Shown here one piece after another: positions 1-7,785 of a DNA stretch of 39,519 bases; positions within the stretch are counted from its first letter, which is position 1; each line of letters opens with the position of its first letter. The notes below the pieces were generated by a model that made no database searches, was not told the DNA's origin, and was given only the letters and a program-made list of their open reading frames with translations. Position numbers and translations under genes: made by a program. This stretch comes from an uncultured Alteromonadales bacterium (GTDB lineage Bacteria > Pseudomonadota > Gammaproteobacteria > Pseudomonadales > Cellvibrionaceae): contig CALMJT010000108.1 in the NCBI GenBank assembly GCA_937864365.1, forward strand, positions 1-39,519. Reading direction: 5' to 3'.

Positions 1-50
1 TCAATTTCTGTCCTCTGATTAAATCATGGATGAGTTAATCAGAGGTTCCT
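1..50 (-). repeat. Edge-truncated copy of the ~153-bp inverted-repeat element (left end)
   Basis: Read on the minus strand, these 50 bases match the first 50 bases of the complete copy at 4018-4170 with only two differences. The copy ends in the terminal inverted repeat (35-50) and is flanked by the same TA-rich extension. It runs off the window at base 1, so its length is unknown. The internal 8-bp stem (CTGATTAA/TTAATCAG) is intact. A mobile MITE-like or structured-RNA repeat is the best description. The family is inferred only from its copies in this window. Confidence 0.8.
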
Positions 51-212
51 ATAAGTGTTGATGATGCGTGACCGGCACCAACGTCATCGAGACTTGTTTT
101 ATAACAATAAATAAACCTTATCGTTACATTTCTGGCTGTTCTCGATAAATATCGCAAGCTAACACTTGCTAACCGATTTTATATTTCATGAGCCAAATCT
201 CTCGGGGGAGAT

Positions 213-998
213 ATGACAGATTCAGTTTTTAAAGACTCAACTTTACCACTTGCTCTTGTTACGGGTGCCGGTAGCGGTATTGGTGCTGGTATTGCCAAAC
301 ATCTTGCGGCGAATGGCCACAAAGTTATGGTTACCGATCTTGATATTAATGCGGCAAGTAAAGTTGTTGAAGAAATTCAAAGCGAAAATGGCATTGCTAT
401 GCCCTTTGCTTTAAATGTAACCAAGCAAGAAGACATTGAAGCCGCTGTTGCTGCCGCAGGTAAGGTGGATGTACTGGTAAACAACGCCGGTATTCAGTAC
501 GTATCAAAATTGGAAGAGTTTCCGGTTGATCGCTGGAAAATGCTGATTGATATTTTATTAACCGGCCCAGCCATGCTAACGCGCGAAGTGTTACCGGGTA
601 TGAAGGCAAGTGGCTCTGGTCGTATTGTTAATGTCGGCTCCATTCATGCTTTAATCGCCTCGCCATTTAAAAGTGCTTACGTTGCGGCAAAGCACGGTTT
701 AATTGGGTTTTCGAAAGTAATCGCCCTAGAAGTGGCGGAGTTCGATATTACCATCAACACACTTTGCCCTGCCTACGTTAAAACTCCGTTGGTTGAAAAG
801 CAAATCGCCGATCAGGCTCGTGAGCACGGCATTTCTGAAGAAGAGGTTGTAAACAATATTATGTTGCAACCTATGCCGAAAAAATCCTTCATCAGTATCG
901 AAGAGATGTGCGGTGCGGTTGATTTTCTGTTGTCACCGGTAGCACGTAATATGACGGCGCAAGCCATTGTTTTAGATGGTGCTTGGACTGCTCGATAA
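213..998 (+). CDS. bdhA: 3-hydroxybutyrate dehydrogenase (short-chain dehydrogenase/reductase)
   Basis: This is a 261-residue classical SDR, the usual length for D-3-hydroxybutyrate dehydrogenase, which interconverts 3-hydroxybutyrate and acetoacetate with NAD(H) in the cytoplasm. Visible motifs are the N-terminal Rossmann glycine motif TGAGSGIG, the NNAG motif, and the catalytic Ser-Tyr-Lys set (GSIHAL...SAYVAAKHG). The ATG is preceded by a strong purine-rich ribosome site (CGGGGGAG, about 6 bases away). The downstream phaC, phaR and phasin genes support a role in PHB mobilisation. A different short-chain dehydrogenase specificity is possible, but the context makes 3-hydroxybutyrate the likely substrate. 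No clear promoter was identified in 51-212, and the gene is followed by an inverted-repeat relic rather than a T-tailed terminator. Confidence 0.85.
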   Translation: MTDSVFKDSTLPLALVTGAGSGIGAGIAKHLAANGHKVMVTDLDINAASKVVEEIQSENGIAMPFALNVTKQEDIEAAVAAAGKVDVLVNNAGIQYVSKLEEFPVDRWKMLIDILLTGPAMLTREVLPGMKASGSGRIVNVGSIHALIASPFKSAYVAAKHGLIGFSKVIALEVAEFDITINTLCPAYVKTPLVEKQIADQAREHGISEEEVVNNIMLQPMPKKSFISIEEMCGAVDFLLSPVARNMTAQAIVLDGAWTAR

Positions 999-1038
999 GC
1001 ATTTTAATATCGAGCACTTTAACGCTATATAACAGCTT

Positions 1039-1093
1039 AGAAATCTCTGATTTATTTCTGCTTAAATTGTAATGGAATTAATCAGGGGTTTCT
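1039..1093. repeat. Short relic of the inverted-repeat element
   Basis: The left arm (1039-1054) and the reverse complement of the right arm (1078-1093) agree at 13 of 16 bases, and both resemble the terminal repeat of the complete element (core CTCTGATTAA). Only 23 bases separate them, so this looks like an internally deleted copy. It lies 40 bases past bdhA and could serve as a 3' hairpin. The rest of 1100-1418 shows no gene or clear signal. Confidence 0.45.
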
Positions 1094-1418
1094 TTATTCA
1101 GTTTTATTTGCTCATCAGCAATTTGTTTTAATGGAACAGCTTGTATTTAACAGAACAAGTCGTATTTAACCGATTGTTTTTAACTCAAATCTCTCCATGG
1201 CATCTGCCGCACTTAGGATTATCCAAAGATTACTACCCAATAAATATGCCTAATTTTTTGCGAAACAAGTGATTCGGTAGAAGGCATTGATCACCCAAGT
1301 ACAGATGTAGTTTCTTTAGGTTCAGTAAACGCTTATCTTATAAGTACAAACGGTTGATAGGTTCAATAAAGCAATCGGCAGATTGTTTGATTTATCATCA
1401 AACAACATCGATAAAGAG

Positions 1419-1553
1419 AGTCGTTAAAAAAAGTCGTTAAAAAGAACAGTTAATTAAAGCGAGTAGTTTAAAAAAGTAGTTTAAAAAAGTAGTTTAAAAA
1501 AGTAGTTTAAAAAAGTAGTTTAAAAAAAGCAGTTACGAAAGAGTTGTTAAAGA
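1419..1553. repeat. 13-bp tandem repeat array upstream of the DUF6489 gene
   Basis: Five perfect head-to-tail copies of the 13-mer AGTAGTTTAAAAA occupy 1462-1526. Degenerate units of 13-14 bases extend on both sides: AGTCGTTAAAAAA-like at 1419-1431 and 1432-1444, and GAGTTGTTAAAGA-like at 1541-1553. The array ends about 24 bases before the ATG of the next gene, so it covers the likely promoter/leader. Such arrays change copy number by slippage and could tune expression. Binding of a regulator to the repeated unit is another option. Confidence 0.85.
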
Positions 1554-1576
1554 AAGTCGGCAAAAAGAGGTGGCAT

Positions 1577-1801
1577 ATGAAGGTACACATTGAAGTTGAT
1601 TTAACACCCGAAGAGGCCCGGGAGTTGTTAGGTTTTACCGGAGTGGATCGTTTCCAGCAGCTTTTTTTCAACACCATGAAGTCAGAATGGGGAAAAGAAA
1701 CACACCCAATGTTTGACCTTTATCAGAATTTCGTCAAACAGTCCCAAGAGTTTATGGAAAAGTATGCCAGCTCAAGTGACAGCGGTAACACAAAACGCTG
1801 A
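1577..1801 (+). CDS. DUF6489 family small protein (PHA cluster)
   Basis: This 74-residue acidic protein begins MKVHIEVDLTPEEARELLGF. It then has a segment rich in Phe, Met and Trp (residues about 20-50) and a Ser/Lys-rich tail. The pattern matches the small DUF6489 proteins often found near PHA synthase or phasin genes. Their function is not established, and a granule-associated role is only inferred from position. An upstream in-frame start at 1544 exists, but the ATG at 1577 has a clear AGAGG ribosome site 6 bases upstream and gives the family's usual N-terminus. There is no signal peptide and no membrane segment. The gene is followed by a diverged inverted-repeat element and then phaC, so co-transcription with phaC is plausible. 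Confidence 0.7.
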   Translation: MKVHIEVDLTPEEARELLGFTGVDRFQQLFFNTMKSEWGKETHPMFDLYQNFVKQSQEFMEKYASSSDSGNTKR

Positions 1802-1881
1802 AACTTCGGCAGCTTGCTGGCCAGATAACAGCTGCGAGTTTTTAGGTGCTAAAAGACTTAGCAGCCTATCGCTTAATTTAG

Positions 1882-2035
1882 AGGAGCCTTTGGTTAATGT
1901 TATTCTGATTTAATCGGAGGAAAGAAATTGAAAATGCAATTTCCAATTTCTTCACAATTTCCATAACCTATTGTTATTGAAATTGGCGATGCACCCTTGT
2001 ATCGATAGAAGCTCTGGGTTAATTAGAGTTTCCCA
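1882..2035 (+). repeat. Full-length diverged inverted-repeat element in the phaC leader
   Basis: The element aligns along its whole length with the copy at 4018-4170, in the same orientation, but with many substitutions. It ends 40 bases before the phaC ATG and would be transcribed in the phaC leader. All three stems seen in the intact copy are still pairable. The left stem is held by G.U pairs, the middle stem has a C-G to T-A compensatory pair plus one G.U, and the right stem has one G.U. These wobbles work only for RNA of the plus strand. Confidence 0.75.
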
Positions 2036-2075
2036 TAAACATAATAGCGCTACTAACAAATCAGGAGTGTTCGTA

Positions 2076-3905
2076 ATGGATCAAGTTGAGAAACAACAAA
2101 TATTGCAATACGTTGACAAGTATAGAGGTTTATTCAACGAGATCGCCAATGAAGTTATGATGCGATTCCTTGCCGGTGGTAAAGCTGAAATTAATCCACT
2201 GACCAATGCTGACAAATTTATGAATGTGCTTTCGCGTGGTGTTAAGGTTGATCCTAGCAAAATCATGCAAGAGCAAATGCGATTTTTAGAATCGCAAATG
2301 AAGCTGTGGCAAAACACCGCTCAAGCATTTATGAACAGCGAAAAACCGGCTCCGGTGGTTGAGCCACCTCGTGGTGATCGTCGCTTTAAAGATGATCAGT
2401 GGGATACCAATCCCATGTTTAGCTACTTTAAACAAGCCTATTTATTGAATTCGCAAACCATGCAAAACATGGTTGATTTACTCGAATTCGAAGACAATAA
2501 AACCGCCGAACAGGTTAAATTTTTTACCCGCCAATACATTAATTCTCTATCGCCAACCAACTATGCGTTAACCAATCCCGAAGTTTGTCGCGATATTCTC
2601 GAAACCGAAGGTGAGTGTTTGGCTCGCGGTATTGATAATTTTGTTCGCGATTTAGAAAACAGTCCGCTTGAAGCCTTTAAAGTCGGGCAGGTTGGTCTTG
2701 ATGCCTTCGAAATTGGTAAAGACTTGGCAACGACACCTGGCGATGTGGTTTTCCAAAATGATTTATTTCAATTAATTCAATATTCGCCGAGCACAGTAAA
2801 AGTTCACGAAAAGCCGTTATTAATTGTTTCGCCGTTTATCAACAAATACTACATTCTTGATTTAGACAAAAAGAAATCGATGGTGAAGTGGTTGGTTGAT
2901 CAAGGTTTTACCGTATTTATTATGTCGTGGGTGAATGCAGATGCACGCCATAAAGATAAAACCTTCGACTCCTATGTTGTTGACGGCGTTATTCAAGCGT
3001 TAAAAGTCTGTGCAGAAATCTCGGGTGTGAGTTCTGTAAATGCGCTTGGATACTGCATTGGTGGTACGGTATTGGGTGTTGCTGCTTCTGTATTAAAGAA
3101 AAAACGCAGCAAGTTATTAAATTCAATGTCGTTACTCACGACCTTATTTGATTTTTCTGAACCCGGCGAAGCCGGAAATTATATTTCCGAACAATCCTAT
3201 ACGCTGGTGGAACAATCCGCGAATACCAAAGGATATTTTGACGGGCGGATTCTCGCCTACTGCTTTAGCCTATTGCGTGAAAACAATTTATTCTGGTCAT
3301 TCTTTGTTGATAATTATTTAAAAGGCAAAGATCCACTGCCATTTGATATTCTGTACTGGAATTCGGACTCTACCAATATTCCTGCAAAAGCGTTCTTGTA
3401 TTACCTACGCAACACTTATTTGGATAATCGCATTAAAGAACCTAATGCCATATCCGTAGATGGTGTAGAGGTTGATTTAGGCGCGATTGACGTTCCAACC
3501 TACGCACTTGCTACCTCTAACGACCACATCGTTTTATGGCAAGCCGCTTACGAGAGTATCAAAGTACTCACAAAAGCCAAGGTTCGTTTTGTACTGGCCG
3601 GTTCTGGACATGTAGCCGGTGTTGTAAATCCGCCGGATGATTCCAAATACGATCATTGGGTGAACACCCGTAACCCAAAAACCTCCGATGAATGGCTAAA
3701 AAGCGCCAAACAAAAAGAAGGCTCTTGGTGGTTGGATTGGCGTGAATGGTTATCGGAATTATCTGGCGAGCAGGTTGATGCACCTAAACAACCCGGTAAC
3801 GCACAACACAAATCCCTTGAAGCCGCACCCGGCAGCTACGTGAAAGTTCGTGTTGAGAAAATAGAAGCACCTGTTAAGCCTGAAGCCGAACCGGTTGCTG
3901 AATAA
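2076..3905 (+). CDS. phaC: Class I poly(3-hydroxyalkanoate) synthase
   Basis: The enzyme polymerises (R)-3-hydroxyacyl-CoA, mainly 3-hydroxybutyryl-CoA, into PHB at the granule surface. The protein has 609 residues, typical of class I synthases. It has the N-terminal PhaC domain followed by an alpha/beta-hydrolase core with the lipase-like box GYCIGG (nucleophile Cys327), the acid residue in the ATSNDHIV segment and the catalytic His in GSGHVAGVVNPP. A Pro/Glu/Val-rich tail of about 35 residues follows. The open frame extends upstream to 1971, but ATG 2076 has an AGGAG ribosome site and starts a family-like N-terminus, whereas the upstream part is read from the repeat element. It is flanked on both sides by direct copies of that element. 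The neighbours bdhA, phaR and phasin support the call. Confidence 0.95.
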   Translation: MDQVEKQQILQYVDKYRGLFNEIANEVMMRFLAGGKAEINPLTNADKFMNVLSRGVKVDPSKIMQEQMRFLESQMKLWQNTAQAFMNSEKPAPVVEPPRGDRRFKDDQWDTNPMFSYFKQAYLLNSQTMQNMVDLLEFEDNKTAEQVKFFTRQYINSLSPTNYALTNPEVCRDILETEGECLARGIDNFVRDLENSPLEAFKVGQVGLDAFEIGKDLATTPGDVVFQNDLFQLIQYSPSTVKVHEKPLLIVSPFINKYYILDLDKKKSMVKWLVDQGFTVFIMSWVNADARHKDKTFDSYVVDGVIQALKVCAEISGVSSVNALGYCIGGTVLGVAASVLKKKRSKLLNSMSLLTTLFDFSEPGEAGNYISEQSYTLVEQSANTKGYFDGRILAYCFSLLRENNLFWSFFVDNYLKGKDPLPFDILYWNSDSTNIPAKAFLYYLRNTYLDNRIKEPNAISVDGVEVDLGAIDVPTYALATSNDHIVLWQAAYESIKVLTKAKVRFVLAGSGHVAGVVNPPDDSKYDHWVNTRNPKTSDEWLKSAKQKEGSWWLDWREWLSELSGEQVDAPKQPGNAQHKSLEAAPGSYVKVRVEKIEAPVKPEAEPVAE

Positions 3906-3944
3906 TTGAGCAATTTTTAAATCTAAGCAACTCTTAAATCTGTT

Positions 3945-3984
3945 ACAACCTCGGTTTAGTCATAAATCGGGGTTGTATTGTTTT
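3945..3984 (+). terminator. Probable rho-independent terminator of phaC
   Basis: A 9-bp stem (ACAACCTCG pairing with CGGGGTTGT, with one G.U) with a 14-base loop is followed by ATTGTTTT. It lies 40 bases after the phaC stop codon. Confidence 0.7.
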
Positions 3985-4017
3985 AACCACCCAATTTTTA
4001 ACTGTAGTAGCTCCTAT

Positions 4018-4170
4018 AGGAACCTCTGATTAACTCATCCCTGATTTAATCAGTGGACAGAAATTGATAATGTGATTTCCAATTTCTTCACAATTTCAAT
4101 CACTTACAGTTCTTGAAATTGGCGACACATCCCTGTGTCGCTGGAAACTCTAGGTTAATCAGAGTTTCCT
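4018..4170 (+). repeat. Complete 153-bp inverted-repeat (MITE-like) element
   Basis: The ends are inverted repeats of about 20 bases with the shared core AGGAA(A/C)CTCTGATTAA, extended outward by TAT/ATA on each side. Three internal hairpins are visible: an 8-bp stem at 4026-4053, a perfect 8-bp stem GCGACACA/TGTGTCGC with a 4-base loop at 4122-4141, and a 9-bp stem GGAAACTCT/AGAGTTTCC at 4143-4169. There is no open reading frame, so any mobility would need a transposase in trans. No clear target-site duplication is visible. The element sits between the phaC terminator and the toxin cassette. Confidence 0.85.
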
Positions 4171-4246
4171 ATATTATTAATGGCTGAGTAAAAGGATAAA
4201 AGCATCTAAGGCTTATAAAAACGAGCGGATTTAATGTGGAAAATAT

Positions 4247-4639
4247 TTAATCAAATTGTGGCTTGAGTGCTTCTCGTATTTCTTTGAGTTTTGCGGGCTT
4301 GATAGTCCAGCGGCTAGAGTCGTCAAATTCAAACTCGATTTTTATGCGGCCGTTTTCTTTTTCTATTTGGATAAGTAGTTGTTTGAATTTTTGGCCACAA
4401 CGTTCATAAATTTTTTGTCGGAATTCCAGTATTTTGTCGTCTAGCAGTAGCGGATTATTTTCTATGCTGAGACTTATGGGTCTAATTTTGTCTTTCTTAT
4501 ATAAAAAACCTGAATTCGCGGTATATCCTTCGCCAGCATCGTAAACCACGGCCAACAAATCCCATTCATTTTCTATAACTTTCTTACAACTAAAAACCAA
4601 TTCACCTAATTCAAAGATATTTTTATCACCAATATTCAT
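4247..4639 (-). CDS. Uncharacterised small protein, third gene of the toxin cassette (possible immunity protein)
   Basis: This 130-residue soluble protein has no signal peptide or membrane segment. I do not recognise its family with confidence. The C-terminal half (KIEFEFDDSSRWTIKP...) has the Phe/Asp/Trp-rich strand pattern common in small bacterial immunity proteins. The gene follows the second immunity paralogue after only 11 bases in the same direction, so it is almost certainly in the toxin operon. It is not similar to its two upstream neighbours. It may be an immunity gene for an earlier or different toxin module. The ORF is intact and starts at ATG. Confidence 0.6.
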   Translation of the reverse strand: MNIGDKNIFELGELVFSCKKVIENEWDLLAVVYDAGEGYTANSGFLYKKDKIRPISLSIENNPLLLDDKILEFRQKIYERCGQKFKQLLIQIEKENGRIKIEFEFDDSSRWTIKPAKLKEIREALKPQFD

Positions 4640-4650
4640 ATTTATTTTAC

Positions 4651-5166
4651 CTAAGATTTTTCATATTGCTGGCCTAGCTTTTTCCATAAATCTAAAAATC
4701 CTAATTTGTATAAAAAATCGTAACTCAGTGAAATTTCCATAGGTCTGTAAATGCCACCACTGTCATGTTCAGTTCTTGAGCGGTTCATTAAGTAATAGCC
4801 GCTTGTTGCGCTTTGAATGCAAAGCATTTCTCCGTCTACATCAATATCTTTTGTGGTCATGGCGCCGGCGTGTAAGCCGCCTTCAACGGGCGGTTTTCTA
4901 AATTCTTCTAAGGCCGTGGGGAACCAGCTTAAAACTTTTAGGGGGTAGTCGTATTGATCGCAATAATATTGGTTAACAGGGCCGGCCCTAAAAGAAATTA
5001 ATATCGATAAATGATTTTCATGCTCTACTAGAGAGTAAAAATGGTTGCGTCCCTCAGAGGTATCGGTAATTTCTGCTAAAAGGGTAGCCGAAGTGGGTAA
5101 TTTATCGTGACGGTTTATTAACGTTAGCGGTTGTTCAAGGGGATATAATTGTACTGAATTGCTCAT
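4651..5166 (-). CDS. Probable immunity protein, distal paralogue
   Basis: The 171-residue protein is a near-duplicate of the next upstream gene (5219-5740). Residues 1-32 are almost the same, residues about 33-65 differ strongly, and residues 66-169 are identical. The two genes are also nearly identical in DNA across that last block. I do not recognise the domain family. Position behind a polymorphic-toxin-like gene and the tandem duplication make immunity the best inference. The start codon overlaps the stop of a short relic of the toxin's C-terminus (5163-5195), which means this gene once followed its own toxin tail. No signal peptide is present, so it would act in the cytoplasm. Confidence 0.7.
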   Translation of the reverse strand: MSNSVQLYPLEQPLTLINRHDKLPTSATLLAEITDTSEGRNHFYSLVEHENHLSILISFRAGPVNQYYCDQYDYPLKVLSWFPTALEEFRKPPVEGGLHAGAMTTKDIDVDGEMLCIQSATSGYYLMNRSRTEHDSGGIYRPMEISLSYDFLYKLGFLDLWKKLGQQYEKS

Positions 5167-5195
5167 TGGGTCGATAAGCCTTTTATGATGGTGAT
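5163..5195 (-). pseudogene. Relic of a toxin C-terminus upstream of the distal immunity gene
   Basis: Read on the minus strand, this segment encodes ITIIKGLSTQ followed by a TGA that overlaps the next ATG. The intact toxin gene ends ITIIQGLSTL with the same stop/start overlap to its own immunity gene. Eight of ten residues agree, and the bases next to the start codon are nearly identical. The similarity may continue weakly to 5218, just after the stop of the upstream immunity gene. This is the footprint of a displaced toxin end. Confidence 0.75.
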
Positions 5196-5218
5196 TTTAT
5201 TGCTATTAAAATTAGTTT

Positions 5219-5740
5219 TTAAATGTCACCGTTTTCGTATTGCTGGCCTAGCTTTTTCCATAAATCTAGAAATCCCAATTTGTACAAAAAGTCGTAACTC
5301 AGTGAAATTTCCATAGGTCTGTATATGCCACCACTGTCATGTTCAGTTCTTGAGCGGTTCATTAAGTAATAGCCGCTTGTTGCGCTTTGAATGCAAAGCA
5401 TTTCTCCGTCTACATCAATATCTTTTGTGGTCATGGCGCCGGCGTGTAAGCCGCCTTCAACGGGCGGTTTTCTAAATTCTTCTAAGGCCGTGGGGAACCA
5501 GCTTAATACCTTTAAAGGGTAGTCGTATTGATCGCAATAATATTGATTATTTGGCCCTGCGTGATAAGACCTCAATACTGATAGATGTCCCTCGTGTTTT
5601 ACCAGTGTATGAAGTTTGTCACGGCCTGTTCCGGGGTCATTTAATTCGGCCAATAAGGTTGCCGAAGTGGGTAATTGATCGTGACGGTCTATTAACGTTA
5701 GCGGTTGTTCAAGGGGATAGAGTTGTACTGAATTGCTCAT
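5219..5740 (-). CDS. Probable cognate immunity protein of the toxin, proximal paralogue
   Basis: The 173-residue protein starts MSNSVQLYPLEQPLTL and is paired directly with the toxin: its ATG overlaps the toxin stop codon by four bases (ATGA), implying translational coupling. That is the arrangement expected for a cognate antidote. It shares an identical 100-residue C-terminal part with the distal paralogue but has a different segment at residues 33-65. It ends with a slightly longer tail (ENGDI). No family is recognised, and there is no signal peptide or membrane helix. Gene order and duplication support the function; the sequence motif alone does not. Confidence 0.72.
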   Translation of the reverse strand: MSNSVQLYPLEQPLTLIDRHDQLPTSATLLAELNDPGTGRDKLHTLVKHEGHLSVLRSYHAGPNNQYYCDQYDYPLKVLSWFPTALEEFRKPPVEGGLHAGAMTTKDIDVDGEMLCIQSATSGYYLMNRSRTEHDSGGIYRPMEISLSYDFLYKLGFLDLWKKLGQQYENGDI

Positions 5741-7785
5741 AGGGTCGATAAGCCTTGTATAATTGTGATGGCGCCAGCGTCGTTTAGCTGTTTTAAATTG
5801 ATCTCTTTGCGCTCAAAGTTAAAGGTTTCTACGGCGCCGTATTCATTGGCGCTATTGGGGTTAAGGTCTTTCGTTAAGCCGTTACCTAAATAATCTTGGT
5901 TGTTGCCGATTTTGTCGTGCATTTGCATTCGTTTAACCATGGTATCAATATCATTTTGATCCATATCGGTCGTGTTTAAATATTTTTTAAACCCCTCTGT
6001 ATCACGAGACCAAGGCCCCTCTAAAAACTTCTGATCAACCGCCACATTATAGTGTTTGGCGTATTGGGCCTGAAATTCTGGGTTCATCACTTTTTGGGTA
6101 AAGTTTTTTGGGAAATCATTGGGTAATTCGCTGAAGGTGAAATCGCCCAGTTTCTCGAAGGTCGCGGGCACGCTTTTAACACCGGTTAAGGGTGTGGCTT
6201 TTAAGGTATCGATAACAACCAGTACGTAGTTGGCTTCATGGCTATAGGTTAAGCCGAGTTTTTCACTAATGATTTTAGGGTCGGTATCGGCGTCTTCTAA
6301 TTGATCAAAGCTGGTCGACCAGTATTTGGCGCCTTTGCCGTTTTCGGTTTCCATAACGATTCCGAGTTTACCACTCAAGGGATCGTTGGGTGTATCGCGA
6401 TCTTGTAGATGCCGTTCTTCCATAAAGCGAACCTGATAACGCTCGCTACCTACGTTGCCTTTTTGAGCGAGTAGCGCTAATTCTTGATCGGAATACTTGG
6501 GTTGATAACCGTGCTCCTGAATTTGTTTGCGGCGCTCGGCTAAGATGCTGACCGCATTTTGTAGGCTAGTGGGCCGAGTTTTACGTTCGTTGAGTGCGTC
6601 TATGTCTTTGTTGTGAGACTCATACGCTTCGCGCCCTTTTTTGGGTTCGGTGATAACAATGCTTTCATCGGTTGTTAAGTCTGCCAGCGTGCCCTTGTTG
6701 ACTTTGGCGTTGGCTTCTTGCTCAAGCTTTTTGCGGCGTTGGATTATTTTTACGTAATCCATTATTAAATCGCCGATTTTTTGAAAGGTTTTTATGTAGC
6801 GTATTTTACTGCCTAGAACCGCCACAACTCCGGCACCAGCGGTTACTGCTGCTAAAACTGCCGTTAGGATGATTTCAAAAGCGCCGCCACCGATAAGCTC
6901 AGAGATTTCGAGTTCATGCTGTGCTTTCACGTAGTCTTTCGCAAACTGAGCAAAGACGCTTCTTAGGTTGCTATCGGAATAGATCAGTTCGGCCACTTCC
7001 ATCGCTGTGTCGAACTGCTCACGCGTGATTTTGGTAGGGTCAAAACCCAATACATCAATCACGTCTTTTTTAAGGCCGATCAACACGTCCATCTCGGCGT
7101 TATTGACGAGCTCTAGACCTCTATCACCCTGTTGGTATCGATTAAACAGGGCATAGGTTCGCCTGAGTGATTGCACTTGCGGTATGCCATAAGACTGCAC
7201 TTCTAAGACATCTTTAGCGTACTTGGTTGTATCAACGGCAGCGTTCCATAATCCAGTTCCCAAAGCGCCTGCATGGGCAGCTTTTTTGCCCCACCAACCT
7301 TTTTTATTGTATTCGGCCTCTATGACTGCCGCTTCGCGTTTTTCTTCAGCGATAATTTTTTGTAAGGCTTGGCGAATTTGTACTTTTAAAGTCGCACCAC
7401 GCTCTTCGTTCTCAGCGTTATTAAGTGGCGCCGCGTTAACGATGATACGTTTACTTAAAAATGCCAGAAATAGTGCTTTACCCATGCGATCTTCAATACC
7501 CAAGCGAACAACATGGATATTAATATCTTCGGCTCGGGCGGTAGGATTGAATGAGGGACGAGAAACACCATTACCAGTGGGGAATTGCTTTTGCTCAACA
7601 AACGGGTCGATAGGCTTGCCGGGCCCAAAAAAACCTTCGTAGATTTTCTTTCTGGCAGCGGCATCAAAGTTATCTAAAATAGCTTTGGCTTCTTGAGCGG
7701 TTGGCCCGCCTGTGATTGGTGTGGAGGTACCTAACCCTGGTAAGAGCAAAAAGCGCTCGCCATTTTTACCGTTGATATGAATCAT
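5737..7785 (-). CDS. Polymorphic toxin-like protein (possible type VI secretion effector)
   Basis: This 682-residue protein has three visible parts. The N-terminal region (1-100) is rich in Gly and Pro. A helical, charged middle follows (100-300; GLWNAAVDTTKYAKDVLEV resembles linkers of type VI effectors). A single strong hydrophobic segment at about 302-326 comes next, then a hydrophilic C-terminal part (400-682) that is the likely toxic domain. That part has S490-T491-S492 in a KYWSTSFDQLEDA context, reminiscent of the STS motif of ADP-ribosyltransferases, with an upstream Arg (R453) and a late Glu-containing segment (NEYGAVE, 647-653). This assignment is speculative. There is no signal peptide and no PAAR or VgrG domain or gene nearby, so export is unproven. 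The ATG has an AGGGA ribosome site. The neighbouring immunity duplicates support the toxin call. Confidence 0.7.
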   Translation of the reverse strand: MIHINGKNGERFLLLPGLGTSTPITGGPTAQEAKAILDNFDAAARKKIYEGFFGPGKPIDPFVEQKQFPTGNGVSRPSFNPTARAEDINIHVVRLGIEDRMGKALFLAFLSKRIIVNAAPLNNAENEERGATLKVQIRQALQKIIAEEKREAAVIEAEYNKKGWWGKKAAHAGALGTGLWNAAVDTTKYAKDVLEVQSYGIPQVQSLRRTYALFNRYQQGDRGLELVNNAEMDVLIGLKKDVIDVLGFDPTKITREQFDTAMEVAELIYSDSNLRSVFAQFAKDYVKAQHELEISELIGGGAFEIILTAVLAAVTAGAGVVAVLGSKIRYIKTFQKIGDLIMDYVKIIQRRKKLEQEANAKVNKGTLADLTTDESIVITEPKKGREAYESHNKDIDALNERKTRPTSLQNAVSILAERRKQIQEHGYQPKYSDQELALLAQKGNVGSERYQVRFMEERHLQDRDTPNDPLSGKLGIVMETENGKGAKYWSTSFDQLEDADTDPKIISEKLGLTYSHEANYVLVVIDTLKATPLTGVKSVPATFEKLGDFTFSELPNDFPKNFTQKVMNPEFQAQYAKHYNVAVDQKFLEGPWSRDTEGFKKYLNTTDMDQNDIDTMVKRMQMHDKIGNNQDYLGNGLTKDLNPNSANEYGAVETFNFERKEINLKQLNDAGAITIIQGLSTL

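Noticed and set aside
1419-1553. CRISPR array
   Set aside because: Units are contiguous 13-mers with no spacers and no cas genes nearby.
1713-1913. 66-codon plus-strand ORF overlapping the DUF6489 gene
   Set aside because: It overlaps the better supported gene in another frame and runs into the repeat element.
1971-2075. Upstream extension of phaC
   Set aside because: The 35 extra codons are read mostly from the inverted-repeat element, and ATG 2076 has a proper ribosome site.
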